32,597 bases of DNA from Paenibacillus alginolyticus DSM 5050 = NBRC 15375 (GTDB taxonomy: Bacteria > Bacillota > Bacilli > Paenibacillales > NBRC-103111), in NCBI RefSeq assembly GCF_000422905.1, contig NZ_AUGY01000092.1, positions 1 to 32,597 on the forward strand, given 5' to 3'. A program made the position numbers and the translations under genes. Of this stretch, positions 8,053-15,919 are shown piece after piece (the first letter of the stretch is position 1; each line of letters begins with the position of its first letter). Under the pieces are notes generated by a model. It searched no databases and had not been told where the DNA came from. It saw nothing but the letters and a program-made list of their open reading frames with translations.

Positions 8053-9306
8053 CGTACGCGGCTGAGCAAGGATGCATCATATTATATCAAAAACGGGGAT
8101 ACTCGCAGAGCACTAGCGGTACGGCGTGTAAAAACGAGGACGAAAGTGGCTCTTTCCGGTACACCGGCTGAAAACGGGACAGAGGATCTCTTCTGGCTCA
8201 TTGGCTGGTTGACCGGGTTCTCCTCGCGTTATGACGATCCGGTATCAGATATGTCCGGAAAACCACGTCCGTTCCAAGGATTCGGCAAGGCTGGGTACGA
8301 TCATTTCCGTGATTATTACGGCGGTGGTAAGAAACGGGCGGTATTGGACATCGATTCGGTACAAGCAAGGGTATCCAACCACGAGAAATTGTGGGAGGTG
8401 CTCGACAGTATCATGTACCGGAAGAAAAAGCTTGATGCCGATGTACAGGCTCACATTTCTGTTCCGAAACCGGAACACCACCGCTATCATGTAGAAATGT
8501 TCTCGGCCGAGCAAGAGATGTATGAAAAGACGGTCAAGGCTTTCTCAGACTGGTATGAGCTGGAGCTTATGAAGAAGGAAGCAGCTGAGGCCCGCGGGGA
8601 CGTTTACCGCATCAATACGATTGAAATCTGTTCGTGGATGCGCAAGCTCCAGCAGGCGGCTTCCTGTCCGTGGATTTTCCCGGATTACGATGCCTCCAAA
8701 GGGGTTAAGACGGCCAAAATGCAGTTCCTTGAATCTAAGGCGGTTGACCTCTTACGTCGGAACAAGAAGATGCTCATCTTCTCCGGCCACAAGGAAACAA
8801 TCGAATACCTGACCCTGGCCCTCGACAATGTCGTATTTGGGAAAAGAGCGGAATTTATTCATGGGGGCGTGAAGAAAGAAGATCGTTGGAAGCTGATCGA
8901 ACGGTTCCAAGACCCGAATGATCCGCTCTCGATTCTCATTCTTTCTCATCGTACTGGAGCTGAGTCCTATACGTTGACCGAGGCAAAGGCTGTTTTCCTC
9001 TTTGATCTTGATTTCAATGGCAAGCGAATTGAACAGTGTTATTCTCGGGCCGTTCGTCTTGGACAGCGAGATGTCGTCGATATTTGGTGGCTGATGAACG
9101 TCGGCACCATCGACGTGAATATGCACGGTCTTTGTTTATCGAAGATAAGTGGTGTGAACTTGGCTATCGACAGGGAGGCGCTTGACTTTGAGGAGATCGC
9201 CGAAGAGTTCGAGGGCGATGCCCTTGCTGTCGCTAAGTCGATGGATATGGAGCAATTTGCTCGTGAGATGCTAAAGAGCGGGACAACCCGCTCGCAAATA
9301 GCCTAA
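8053..9306 (+). CDS. SNF2-family helicase, exon 2 (C-terminal helicase half)
   Basis: After splicing, VDEAH continues with RTRLSKDASYYIKNGDT and reaches motif III (ALSGTPAENG). The second RecA-like domain carries LIFSGHKETIEYL (motif IV), IHGGVKKEDR and IERFQ, then LSHRTGAESYTL (motif V) and QCYSRAVRLGQ (motif VI) followed by WWLMNVGTID, all typical of SNF2 proteins. The frame is open before 8053 only back to the TAA at 8023-8025. Spacing from DEAH to motif III is about ten residues longer than usual. The unspliced RNA could give a separate polypeptide from GTG 8146, but there is no convincing ribosome site there. The stop at 9306 lies 15 bp before the next start. Confidence 0.85.
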   Translation, partial: RTRLSKDASYYIKNGDTRRALAVRRVKTRTKVALSGTPAENGTEDLFWLIGWLTGFSSRYDDPVSDMSGKPRPFQGFGKAGYDHFRDYYGGGKKRAVLDIDSVQARVSNHEKLWEVLDSIMYRKKKLDADVQAHISVPKPEHHRYHVEMFSAEQEMYEKTVKAFSDWYELELMKKEAAEARGDVYRINTIEICSWMRKLQQAASCPWIFPDYDASKGVKTAKMQFLESKAVDLLRRNKKMLIFSGHKETIEYLTLALDNVVFGKRAEFIHGGVKKEDRWKLIERFQDPNDPLSILILSHRTGAESYTLTEAKAVFLFDLDFNGKRIEQCYSRAVRLGQRDVVDIWWLMNVGTIDVNMHGLCLSKISGVNLAIDREALDFEEIAEEFEGDALAVAKSMDMEQFAREMLKSGTTRSQIA

Positions 9307-9321
9307 AAAGGGGAGAGTTCC

Positions 9322-9657
9322 ATGTTACGTTATATATTAGAAATGTACGTGATGACAATATTGTATGTGTGTATATGTACGCAGCAAGAGAAAGTCAGGC
9401 TGTACCGACCTATCGACCGAACATTATCGAAGCGGTCGAAGGTGATTAATATCTGGTATACCTACAAATCGGATGCTCGGCAAAAAGGAGGGCAGGAGAT
9501 AGCATACATCGATATCCCAGCTTGTCTTCTGTTCGAATGCATTTCAACGGGGACGGATAACAAGTTCGGACGATGGTTTATGCTGAGGGGTTCCGCCCGT
9601 AAATTTGCTCAAAAGTCGTGGAAAGTAATGAGTTATCCAATGAAGGGGGCGGTCTAA
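9322..9657 (+). CDS. Unknown protein, 111 aa
   Basis: ATG 9322 is preceded by AAAGGGGAGAG at normal spacing. The N-terminus (MLRYILEMYVMTILYVCICT) is hydrophobic, followed by a basic, mixed region containing VRLYRPIDRTLSKRSK and FGRWFMLRGSARKFAQKSW. It is not clearly a signal peptide, as there is no cleavage motif. The stop TAA abuts the ATG of the next gene, so the two are translationally coupled and belong to the clamp/helicase operon. I recognise no family. Confidence 0.7.
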   Translation: MLRYILEMYVMTILYVCICTQQEKVRLYRPIDRTLSKRSKVINIWYTYKSDARQKGGQEIAYIDIPACLLFECISTGTDNKFGRWFMLRGSARKFAQKSWKVMSYPMKGAV

Positions 9658-10797
9658 ATGGCAGCTCCATACTTTGAAAAGTCTACTGGTATCGTGGTTA
9701 TTGAGTGGTACGAGACGAAGGAAACATCCTCGTCTCCCACCCGGCACCATTTTGAAGGAAAGCCCATAAAGCTCCAGCTCCATCCGAAAGACAAGTCCCA
9801 GGTCATTCGCATTTACTTTGAAGGTAAGATGCCATCCTGGATTAACCGGTATATAAAGGAGAAGGTGCATCCTTTCGAATGCAAGGAGATTTTTCAAAAT
9901 GGGCTCTTGGGGTGGTGGATCGCCAACTGGCGCCGGTTTGACATTGGAAAGCCGTTTAACGCTCCTACCATCAAAGGGTGCATTAACGCCTTTGTTAACT
10001 TGATTCCTTCCGAAGTGGAGGACTACCGTGAGCGGGTGCGGTCTGAGATGGATACCATAGCGGCGAACCTAAGCATTGATCCAATGTTCTACGAGCCATT
10101 TGGTTTGTATTATCGTCCTGAAGAAATAACGGGCGAAGGTGGAGCGATGGTGGTTGACGAGGATTTATTCCCGGTGCGCATGTCGGAGGAAACGGATCAG
10201 GACTTCGAAAACCGGATTCGTTCTCACGGACGGCTGGACCGCCTCATTTTTGAGTTGACGACACCGCTTCCAGTCGTTTCGACGGTCGCGGATGAAGAAA
10301 CGGAAGTCGGATCTTCCGAGCTTGAGGAAGAGTTTGAACTTGCGTTTGAGGAGGAAGGGGAATTCCATCTGGATTTTGAAGAGGATGGCGAATTTACCTT
10401 GCATCAAGGAGAGGACTCGCTTATGGGTCTATCGCTGGACTTTGCCGAAGATGAGGGCGCAGACTCCCTGACGATCGAATGGGAAGAGGCTGAAATTGAG
10501 GCAAACGAAGCTGAGATTCAAGCGGGTGCGGATTCTATAGAATCGGCTGATGAAACAGAACAACCAGTTCCTTCAGTTGAGAAGAAAGCTGTGTTATCTG
10601 GCGACAGCCCTGATGTACCTGTTGCCGAAGGCGAGAAGAAGGAAGCGGAAATAGTTTCTGTTGCTAAAGGCTCTGTGGAGTCCGATGCGAACGGTGCGGA
10701 GGATCATGAAGAATCCGATGATTTACTACGGCTTCACGTTGTCGATAACAGCAATCACAAACATTGTGCTGTTGCTGGGCAGCTATCATTCTTTTAA
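9658..10797 (+). CDS. Unknown acidic protein, 379 aa, with clamp-binding-like C-terminus
   Basis: Residues 1-200 form a probable globular domain rich in Trp and Tyr (MPSWINRYIKEKVHPFEC, LGWWIANWRRFDIGKPFN). From about 215 to 300 the chain is strongly acidic with loose repeats of the form E-E-x-G-E-F-x-L-x-F, and residues 300-365 are low-complexity. The very last residues are GQLSFF, a strong match to the beta-clamp-binding peptide; QLSFF is the type of motif known in Bacillus MutS. A globular domain, a long acidic tether and a C-terminal clamp peptide suggest a protein held on the clamp encoded two genes upstream. The start directly abuts the previous stop. No catalytic motif was found. A strong terminator follows at 10804. 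Confidence 0.8.
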   Translation: MAAPYFEKSTGIVVIEWYETKETSSSPTRHHFEGKPIKLQLHPKDKSQVIRIYFEGKMPSWINRYIKEKVHPFECKEIFQNGLLGWWIANWRRFDIGKPFNAPTIKGCINAFVNLIPSEVEDYRERVRSEMDTIAANLSIDPMFYEPFGLYYRPEEITGEGGAMVVDEDLFPVRMSEETDQDFENRIRSHGRLDRLIFELTTPLPVVSTVADEETEVGSSELEEEFELAFEEEGEFHLDFEEDGEFTLHQGEDSLMGLSLDFAEDEGADSLTIEWEEAEIEANEAEIQAGADSIESADETEQPVPSVEKKAVLSGDSPDVPVAEGEKKEAEIVSVAKGSVESDANGAEDHEESDDLLRLHVVDNSNHKHCAVAGQLSFF

Positions 10798-10803
10798 TCA
10801 TGG

Positions 10804-10839
10804 GAATCCCCCGGCTATTTAGCTTAAGGGGATTCTTTA
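10804..10839 (+). terminator. Terminator of the clamp/helicase operon
   Basis: GAATCCCC (10804-10811) pairs with GGGGATTC (10828-10835), followed by a short T tract. It lies 6 bp after the 379-aa gene and directly before the promoter at 10841. Confidence 0.75.
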
Positions 10840-10840
10840 C

Positions 10841-10869
10841 TTGATCGACAAATAATGATAAAATATAGT
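10841..10869 (+). promoter_or_regulatory. SigA-type promoter of the second unit
   Basis: TTGATC (10841-10846), a 17-bp spacer and TATAGT (10864-10869). The start would be near 10876, giving a leader of about 278 nt, nearly the same length as that of the clamp operon. Confidence 0.65.
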
Positions 10870-10893
10870 CATATTATCTCATTATTCTTGGTG

Positions 10894-10926
10894 CTCCTGC
10901 CATGCGGCTCATGGAGTTATGTGGTT
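10894..10926 (+). ncRNA. Conserved 5' leader RNA element, copy B
   Basis: Bases 10894-10916 repeat the hairpin of 2757-2779, with outer stem CTCC/GGAG, inner stem GCC/GGC and loop ATGC. ATGTGGTT follows at 10919-10926. Further small hairpins come after it: CCCGT/ACGGG (about 10938-10959) and CACCT/AGGTG (about 10983-10997). The rest of the 10870-11052 stretch holds no gene that I can see. Confidence 0.5.
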
Positions 10927-11052
10927 TTTGAATGACCCGTTAATTTGCATTTACGGGAATAGTATGCACGTTTCGTGTAAAACACCTCCATTAGGTGCAA
11001 GAAGGAATTAATCTTCGGCATAGTAGTGGTTTTTTTATGCCTAATTATCCAA

Positions 11053-11113
11053 AACGCCCAGTAGGGAAGAGAGTAAGTCTTCGGACAGAATCTTTTCTAC
11101 TGGGCGTTTTTTT
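11053..11113 (+). terminator. Leader terminator/attenuator before the intron-2 host gene
   Basis: AACGCCCAGTAG (11053-11064) pairs perfectly with CTACTGGGCGTT (11097-11108), followed by a T-run to 11113. An inner GAAGA/TCTTC hairpin sits in the loop. It stands between the promoter at 10841 and the ATG at 11154. Confidence 0.8.
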
Positions 11114-11153
11114 ATATATATCCAAAATGCGCGCGAATGGAGAGAGTAAATAA

Positions 11154-11238
11154 ATGAGTAAAAGCCGGTTTTTTCTCGGAGAATACGTCTCGCTTAGAGA
11201 TGGTTTGTCGGAATTGGAATCCGACTTTTTGAGTATGG
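11154..11238 (+). CDS. Small membrane protein, exon 1
   Basis: ATG 11154 follows GGAGAGA by 9 nt. The exon codes MSKSRFFLGEYV... through Met-28 and one base of codon 29, where group II intron 2 begins. Joined to exon 2 it gives an 83-residue protein. The last six exon bases, GTATGG, pair with CCATGC in a domain I loop of the intron, with one G-U pair, as expected for IBS1-EBS1. Confidence 0.75.
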
Positions 11239-11966
11239 GTGCGCTTTGTTCGACGATAAGTAGGGGCTAAATCCCAGCGAAACGTCGGGGTGGATTTATA
11301 TCCAACCTAACTGTATAACCGAGAATCTGGGTGAAAACCCCAGTAAAGGCGAAGAATCCAACCGCCTTTCCTTAATCTCCTGCATGCTGACATTCCCCTT
11401 GGGATGTCGGTGTGAAGCCAGGTAAAGTCGTAACCTGAAAGCCTAACCTATTATGGCATATATGGTGCGGAGGTCCTTAAAAGCAAACTCATGGTGACGA
11501 GAGGAATCCATGTCTGAAGCGTCGTTAAAAAAGCCCCTCCTAAGTAGGTAAGTGGAGGAACCATAAGGGAATCGGGATAGTGTCCATGCTACTATCTCGA
11601 CCTACTAACGAAACGTAATTTCAAATCGTTAGTTTGAAGCATCTGAATTAGGATTCTATCAGGTGGTGAGTACCTTCGGCGTATAGTGGGCACCTAAAAG
11701 TTTGCAAATCAAGGGATAGGTTATACGGAACAAAGGAAGCTATTCAAAAAGAGGTCCGAGGGGACTCACGAGGTTTGAATAGTGGCAGCGGTCTCGTAGT
11801 AGTGTCGATCATCGGCTAAAACCGATGGGAGCGAAGGGGACCAGTCGGAGTAAAGCTAAGTAACCATCATTTCTGGTCTATACGAACCGCCAAATGGCGT
11901 GGGAGTCAAACAGCTAACTCATTCTAATTATCTCCCACGAAAGTAAAAAGGGGGGATTGATACGGG

Positions 11967-13844
11967 ATGAAGGTTAAAGGACTAGAAGTCAAAAATGAGC
12001 AGGAATTACGCTCCACTCTTGATCGCATGTATAATTTGTCAAAGGAAGGATCTGAACCTTTTTATGGTCTCGTCGAGCTCATGCTGAATGACGAAATCAT
12101 TCTGACAGCTGTACATAACATTAAATCGAATCGTGGAAGCAAAACGGCTGGGATCGATAAAAAGGATATAAATTTCTACCTCCAGATGGATAAGGACAAA
12201 TTCCTCAATCTCATCAAGAGGCATATCAGAAATTATGACCCCAATCCAGTACGAAGAGTCCACATACCAAAACCGAATGGTAAGACAAGACCACTTGGAA
12301 TACCTACTTTGATCGATCGGATAATTCAGGAAATTACCCGAATTGTTCTAGATCCGATTGCGGAAGGGAAGTTCTTCAAGCATAGCTACGGTTTCAGACC
12401 TTATAGGGGTTGCGACCATGCAATTGCTCGAGTACTTGACCTTATCAATCGGAACAAGAATTACGTGGTCATTGAAGGAGATATAAAGAGCTTCTTCGAT
12501 AACATCAACCACAACAAATTGATCGAGATAATGTGGGATATGGGCATCAGAGATAAACGCTTCTTGATTATTATCAAGAAGATGCTCAAGGCTGGTATTT
12601 TCGAGGATGGGAGTATTCGTAAGAGTTCAGAGGGTACACCTCAAGGCGGGATCATATCTCCCCTACTGGCGAATATCTACCTAAACGAGTTCGATTGGAT
12701 GGTTGCGCGCCTTTTTGAAGAGCACCGCGCGAAGTACACCCTTAAAAATCTTAGGAACGGAATAAGGAAGGTCAAGCTTAGACATGCCCCATGCTACCTT
12801 GTCAGGTATGCAGACGATTGGGTCATACTTTGTGAGACAGAGACCAAAGCAAGTACGGTACTGACTAAGGTCGAAAAATTCCTCAGACACGTTCTTAAGC
12901 TCGAACTGTCCAAAGAAAAGACTCTCATAACAAACATAACCGAGAAACCAGCAAAATTCCTTGGTTTTGACATCATTGCCCAAAAGGCAAGGTTGAAGGA
13001 CAAGATCGTCGGTAAGGCTTTCCCCGATAAAGCAAAAGTTGATAACAAAATAAGGGGAATCGCACAAAGCATCGACGAACTGAGACGGTTTAAAAGCGAA
13101 CACGAGAAAGCGGTCCACATCGAGCTTATCAATTCAAAAATAGTAGGATTAAGTAACTACTATAGAATAGGTAACAGCTCAGCGCTATTCACCCGCCTCG
13201 ACTATAGGCTTAATAGCAGGATATATCGCACATTCACCAAAATGTACGGCAAGGAAAACTGGAAGAAGTATAGGGTACCCGCGAACGAACTCGACAACCG
13301 ACGAGACAGGCACCAAGACAAGAGAACCAATGGTTACTTTGTCGAAGTAGATAACGTCAAAGTAGGTTTTACAAGGTTATCGTTCACTCCAAGTACTCTA
13401 GCGTTGAACTTCAACCAAGATCTTGTGCCGTATACAAATGACGGACGAGCCCTCTATCAGAAGAATGCTGGTAAAAGGCTCAGATTACTGAGGCCTACAC
13501 TATACGACCCAGAGAACCTGACGTTCATTGTACTTAATCAGTTATCACCGTATCAGGCAAATGTGCGCTATAACTTCGAATACATCCTGAACAGGGAGTA
13601 TGCCTTCAACCGAGACAAGGGAATGTGCAAAGCTTGTGGCAATTTCTTAACTGCGGATATTTTTCACTGCCATCACATAAAACCTTATCTCACATTAGAT
13701 TTGGTTAACAAAGTATCCAACTTAGCGTCAGTTTGCAAGGGTTGTCACCGACTAATCCATAGCAACGACGAAGTGGAAAATACAAAAATGAGGATGAAAG
13801 TGACCAAATATCGAGCACTACTCATAGAGATGAAAGGCTACTAG
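11967..13844 (+). CDS. ltrA-like: Intron-encoded protein of intron 2: reverse transcriptase, maturase, HNH endonuclease
   Basis: The 625-residue protein has the same domain order as the IEP of intron 1. HNIKSNRGSKTAGIDKK is in RT block 0/1, TRPLGIPTLIDRIIQE in block 2, TPQGGIISPLLANIYL in block 4, YADDW at about 281 and FLGFD in block 7. A maturase region follows, then a C-terminal HNH nuclease from about residue 553 (CKACGNF, HCHHIKPY, CKGCHRLIH) with four cysteines that probably bind zinc. ATG 11967 follows AAGGGGGG by 11 nt. The two IEPs share many blocks but differ strongly elsewhere, which excludes a recent duplication. All catalytic residues are present. Confidence 0.92.
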   Translation: MKVKGLEVKNEQELRSTLDRMYNLSKEGSEPFYGLVELMLNDEIILTAVHNIKSNRGSKTAGIDKKDINFYLQMDKDKFLNLIKRHIRNYDPNPVRRVHIPKPNGKTRPLGIPTLIDRIIQEITRIVLDPIAEGKFFKHSYGFRPYRGCDHAIARVLDLINRNKNYVVIEGDIKSFFDNINHNKLIEIMWDMGIRDKRFLIIIKKMLKAGIFEDGSIRKSSEGTPQGGIISPLLANIYLNEFDWMVARLFEEHRAKYTLKNLRNGIRKVKLRHAPCYLVRYADDWVILCETETKASTVLTKVEKFLRHVLKLELSKEKTLITNITEKPAKFLGFDIIAQKARLKDKIVGKAFPDKAKVDNKIRGIAQSIDELRRFKSEHEKAVHIELINSKIVGLSNYYRIGNSSALFTRLDYRLNSRIYRTFTKMYGKENWKKYRVPANELDNRRDRHQDKRTNGYFVEVDNVKVGFTRLSFTPSTLALNFNQDLVPYTNDGRALYQKNAGKRLRLLRPTLYDPENLTFIVLNQLSPYQANVRYNFEYILNREYAFNRDKGMCKACGNFLTADIFHCHHIKPYLTLDLVNKVSNLASVCKGCHRLIHSNDEVENTKMRMKVTKYRALLIEMKGY

Positions 13845-13925
13845 CTAGTGTTCAATTTCGTGAGAAACTGAAACACTTTAAGAGGATCATCTAAAATTAC
13901 ATGAACCTCTTGCTTACTCCGATGG

Positions 13926-14009
13926 AACGCCGTATGCGGGGAAACTCGCACGTACGGTGTGGGGTGGGGGAAAAGCCGGAGATAACATCAAAGGCTTACC
14001 TATCACCAT
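13926..14009 (+). ncRNA. Domains V and VI of intron 2
   Basis: Domain V has arms CGCCGTATGCG and CGCACGTACGGTG around GGGAAACT. Domain VI ends GGCTTACCTATCACCAT with the branch-point A at 14002. Both look complete. Confidence 0.85.
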
Positions 14010-14176
14010 AGCTGAAAAAGAATCCTTATCGTTCTGGCTCCGAATTACGGAAGGCAGCAAAGCGTAATGCATCCAATCAGAAGCTGAAGTGGGCGCTGCA
14101 AGATACAATGCTTGCCGCCGGCATCGCGACCATTATGCTCGGCATCACAGGGATAATCATCATTCTGAAGGTGTGA
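14010..14176 (+). CDS. Small membrane protein, exon 2
   Basis: The exon completes codon 29 (GAG) and continues LKKNPYRSGSELRKAAKRN. It ends with a single transmembrane helix near the C-terminus (MLAAGIATIMLGITGIIIIL) and KV. The whole 83-residue product has a basic central part and a C-terminal anchor, giving a tail-anchored-like topology. Stop TGA 14174-14176 lies 3 bp before the next start. Function unknown; the neighbour also has one membrane helix, so the two may act together in the cell envelope. Confidence 0.75.
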
Positions 14177-14179
14177 CCT

Positions 14180-15205
14180 ATGGCGAGTATAATTTATTGG
14201 ATCGTAGGCATTTTTGTCGTCGGCGTTGTTATGGGACTTGTAAACTACGCGTTCACTCCTCGGTGTGAGACGAATTTCCCTAAGCACCTGAGTTATCAGG
14301 AGTTGTTACAGGCAGAAGCAGAAATGGTCATTTCCATTCCTGTACAGCTCAATGCATCGTTTCAGATATCGGCCACGGCTGATACTCTGGGCGTAATGGA
14401 TTCCATTGCAGCTACCGCCAAAGAAGTTCAGACCGATTATTTAGTTTCTGAAATTCCATCGGATATGGAAGGATCGATCTCGGAGTTGCTTGCTGCTTTA
14501 GGCACGAATGGTGCTGATACGCTTCATGAAACTCCTTCGGATAATTCCAGGGAGTCTTCTGCAGCGGATATCGAAACGGATATTCCGGAATGGGTTTTGG
14601 CCGCCGAGATCGAGGCTTTGGAGGTAGCATATCCACCCGAACCAATCGAAGCTGACGAATCCCCATTCGTGCCAGAAACGGTTACACCTGCTCTTGAGTA
14701 CGACTATGCTGGGCAAGAACCACCCCTTCACGATATGTCTATCCCTGAAGGGTACGAAGATATTGCAATCAGGATGGAGGAATTGCAGGAATCGATTGAG
14801 ATGCCAAATCCTCCTTCTGGTGCGATATCAAAAGCCAAGGGAAATGTCATACCGTTTCCGGGCGTTATGGAATTATTCGGTATTCCGGATCAAGCTCCGT
14901 ACCATATTCCATACGCCGATTATCGTTATATTCATTCGCTGTATGGTGGTCTAGCCGATCGTGTGACAACCACTCCGGCGCTAGGCCCAAGATATGCTGA
15001 AGATGTGATGATTGGCAAGGTGATGGAGACATGCGACGTTGTTTATCTGGAATTCAGGGGTAACAAAATTCCTTTATCCAAGAACGCTAGGTCGTTCATT
15101 GGAGAGACGGTTTTTGTTATCGGGCAGTTTATATCGGAGCAAAAGTTCATAGCTTCCAGGATTCAACTTGCGCAAGAGGCGGCGAATACGCGGCAAGCAG
15201 TATAA
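14180..15205 (+). CDS. Membrane-anchored acidic protein, 341 aa, unknown function
   Basis: The N-terminus holds one membrane helix (IYWIVGIFVVGVVMGLVNYA). A long acidic, Pro-rich linker with many Glu residues follows (about 45-215). A compact C-terminal domain starts near KGNVIPFPGVMELFG and ends in a beta-rich stretch (MIGKVMETCDVVYLEF, ETVFVIGQFI) that could be an OB-like barrel. The start lies 3 bp after the previous gene, so they are co-transcribed behind the attenuator at 11053. The reach of the linker suggests a cytoplasmic domain held at the membrane. Its place just ahead of the T4SS region hints at a conjugation role, but no family was recognised. Confidence 0.75.
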   Translation: MASIIYWIVGIFVVGVVMGLVNYAFTPRCETNFPKHLSYQELLQAEAEMVISIPVQLNASFQISATADTLGVMDSIAATAKEVQTDYLVSEIPSDMEGSISELLAALGTNGADTLHETPSDNSRESSAADIETDIPEWVLAAEIEALEVAYPPEPIEADESPFVPETVTPALEYDYAGQEPPLHDMSIPEGYEDIAIRMEELQESIEMPNPPSGAISKAKGNVIPFPGVMELFGIPDQAPYHIPYADYRYIHSLYGGLADRVTTTPALGPRYAEDVMIGKVMETCDVVYLEFRGNKIPLSKNARSFIGETVFVIGQFISEQKFIASRIQLAQEAANTRQAV

Positions 15206-15218
15206 GGATAACGGGGTG

Positions 15219-15298
15219 ATCCCGTTTTCCTTACAAGAAATATAGGTCTTTTAGCCCTGAGTTTCTTGTAAGGAGTACGGGATTTAAGTCCTATTTTT
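15219..15298 (+). terminator. Long hairpin after the acidic membrane protein gene
   Basis: Two stacked stems, ATCCCGT/ACGGGAT (15219-15225, 15277-15283) and CCTTACAAGAAA/TTTCTTGTAAGG (15229-15240, 15262-15273), surround a 21-nt loop. Five T occur only at 15294-15298, after a gap, so it may be a weak terminator or a regulatory structure. Confidence 0.5.
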
Positions 15299-15318
15299 CA
15301 AGAAAGGTGGTAGATTCT

Positions 15319-15348
15319 ATGAAAAATGTAAATTTCATATTCCAATAA
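15319..15348 (+). CDS. Possible 9-codon leader peptide
   Basis: ATG 15319 follows AAAGGTGG by a normal gap and codes MKNVNFIFQ, then TAA. It shares its first 14 bases with the start of the stalk-domain gene at 24440. It might be a leader peptide for the next gene or chance; there is no other support. Confidence 0.25.
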   Translation: MKNVNFIFQ

Positions 15349-15374
15349 GTTGAATTTTTTGGTAGAATTCATTT

Positions 15375-15381
15375 TGTCGAA
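15375..15381 (+). promoter_or_regulatory. Possible Spo0A box (TGTCGAA)
   Basis: TGTCGAA fits the published 0A-box consensus TGNCGAA exactly and lies 31 bp before the ATG at 15412. No clear promoter could be assigned around it. Confidence 0.3.
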
Positions 15382-15411
15382 AGTTGAATGAACATGGCGA
15401 AGAGGTGTCAT

Positions 15412-15807
15412 ATGTACCAAGGATATAAGCCAAATGTACCGGTCCCAGATACAAATTCGCATTTATTCTCCCAAATTAGACTTAACATGATAGAGGTTGG
15501 GACTAATTACTTAGGTCGTAACAGGCAGGGACAACTGAGCTTCTTTGCAAAAGACGGGGAAATTAGAACGTTCTTCCGACCCGAGTGTATCGAGATGGTA
15601 AATGATTACGAAGATTCGCCGGGTGGACTGTCGCGCGCCGGTCTGGTGGATATGCTGAACCACCTCGATGCAGCTTTAAAGAAGAGGCCAACCATCCTGT
15701 ATGCGGATATCATTATCGATTATGAAGCGGATGAAGATGGCTCCCTTGCGTACTTGAAGTTAAATATTCGGAACCAAGAACATTTTGCTGCAGCGCTGAC
15801 AATTTGA
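15412..15807 (+). CDS. Small protein, 131 aa, possibly related to the next gene
   Basis: ATG 15412 is preferred because AGAGGT lies 5-6 nt before it; in-frame ATGs at 15388 and 15394 have no site. The protein has a beta-strand pair (GQLSFFAKDG, EIRTFFRPE), a helix (LSRAGLVDMLNHLDAALKK) and two more strands (ILYADIIIDYE, LAYLKLNIR). The same strand-strand-helix-strand-strand order, with matching G-x-L-S and central helix, appears in the product of 15920-16276, so the two look like diverged paralogues. The internal QLSFF is in a predicted strand, not at an end. No function recognised. Confidence 0.65.
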   Translation: MYQGYKPNVPVPDTNSHLFSQIRLNMIEVGTNYLGRNRQGQLSFFAKDGEIRTFFRPECIEMVNDYEDSPGGLSRAGLVDMLNHLDAALKKRPTILYADIIIDYEADEDGSLAYLKLNIRNQEHFAAALTI

Positions 15808-15919
15808 TGAAATTATATTCTTCATGACGACCTAAGCTTGGAATAGTACATATAGATCTAGATGCTTCCCCAGCACATCCAGGGATTACAACGAATATCG
15901 GCTAAGGAGAGTGGCATCA

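Larger units (their letters stand above)
11239..14009 (+). mobile_element. Group II intron 2 with HNH-type IEP
   Basis: The intron begins GTGCG (11239) and ends ACCAT with the AY rule met at 14008-14009, seven bases after the domain VI bulged A at 14002. Domain V, with a CGC triad, lies at about 13926-13960. The EBS1 sequence CCATGC sits in a hairpin loop closed by ATAGT/ACTAT around 11577-11600. Splicing restores one continuous frame in the host gene. It resembles intron 1 in layout but not closely in sequence, so the two are separate insertions. Confidence 0.9.

Noticed and set aside
8146..9306. Exon 2 as a separate helicase gene starting at GTG 8146
   Set aside because: The product would lack the ATP-binding half, has no convincing ribosome site, and the frame continues upstream with conserved SNF2 sequence into the intron end.
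10876..11113. T-box or known metabolite riboswitch in the leader of the second unit
   Set aside because: No T-box sequence (GGGTGGAACCGCG type), no AGAGA stem I pattern, and no core of a riboswitch class that I know; the downstream genes are not metabolic.
15412..15807. Internal QLSFF as a further clamp-binding motif
   Set aside because: It lies in a predicted beta strand early in the protein, and the possible paralogue at 15920 has HLSMR at the same place, so it is structural rather than an exposed clamp peptide.
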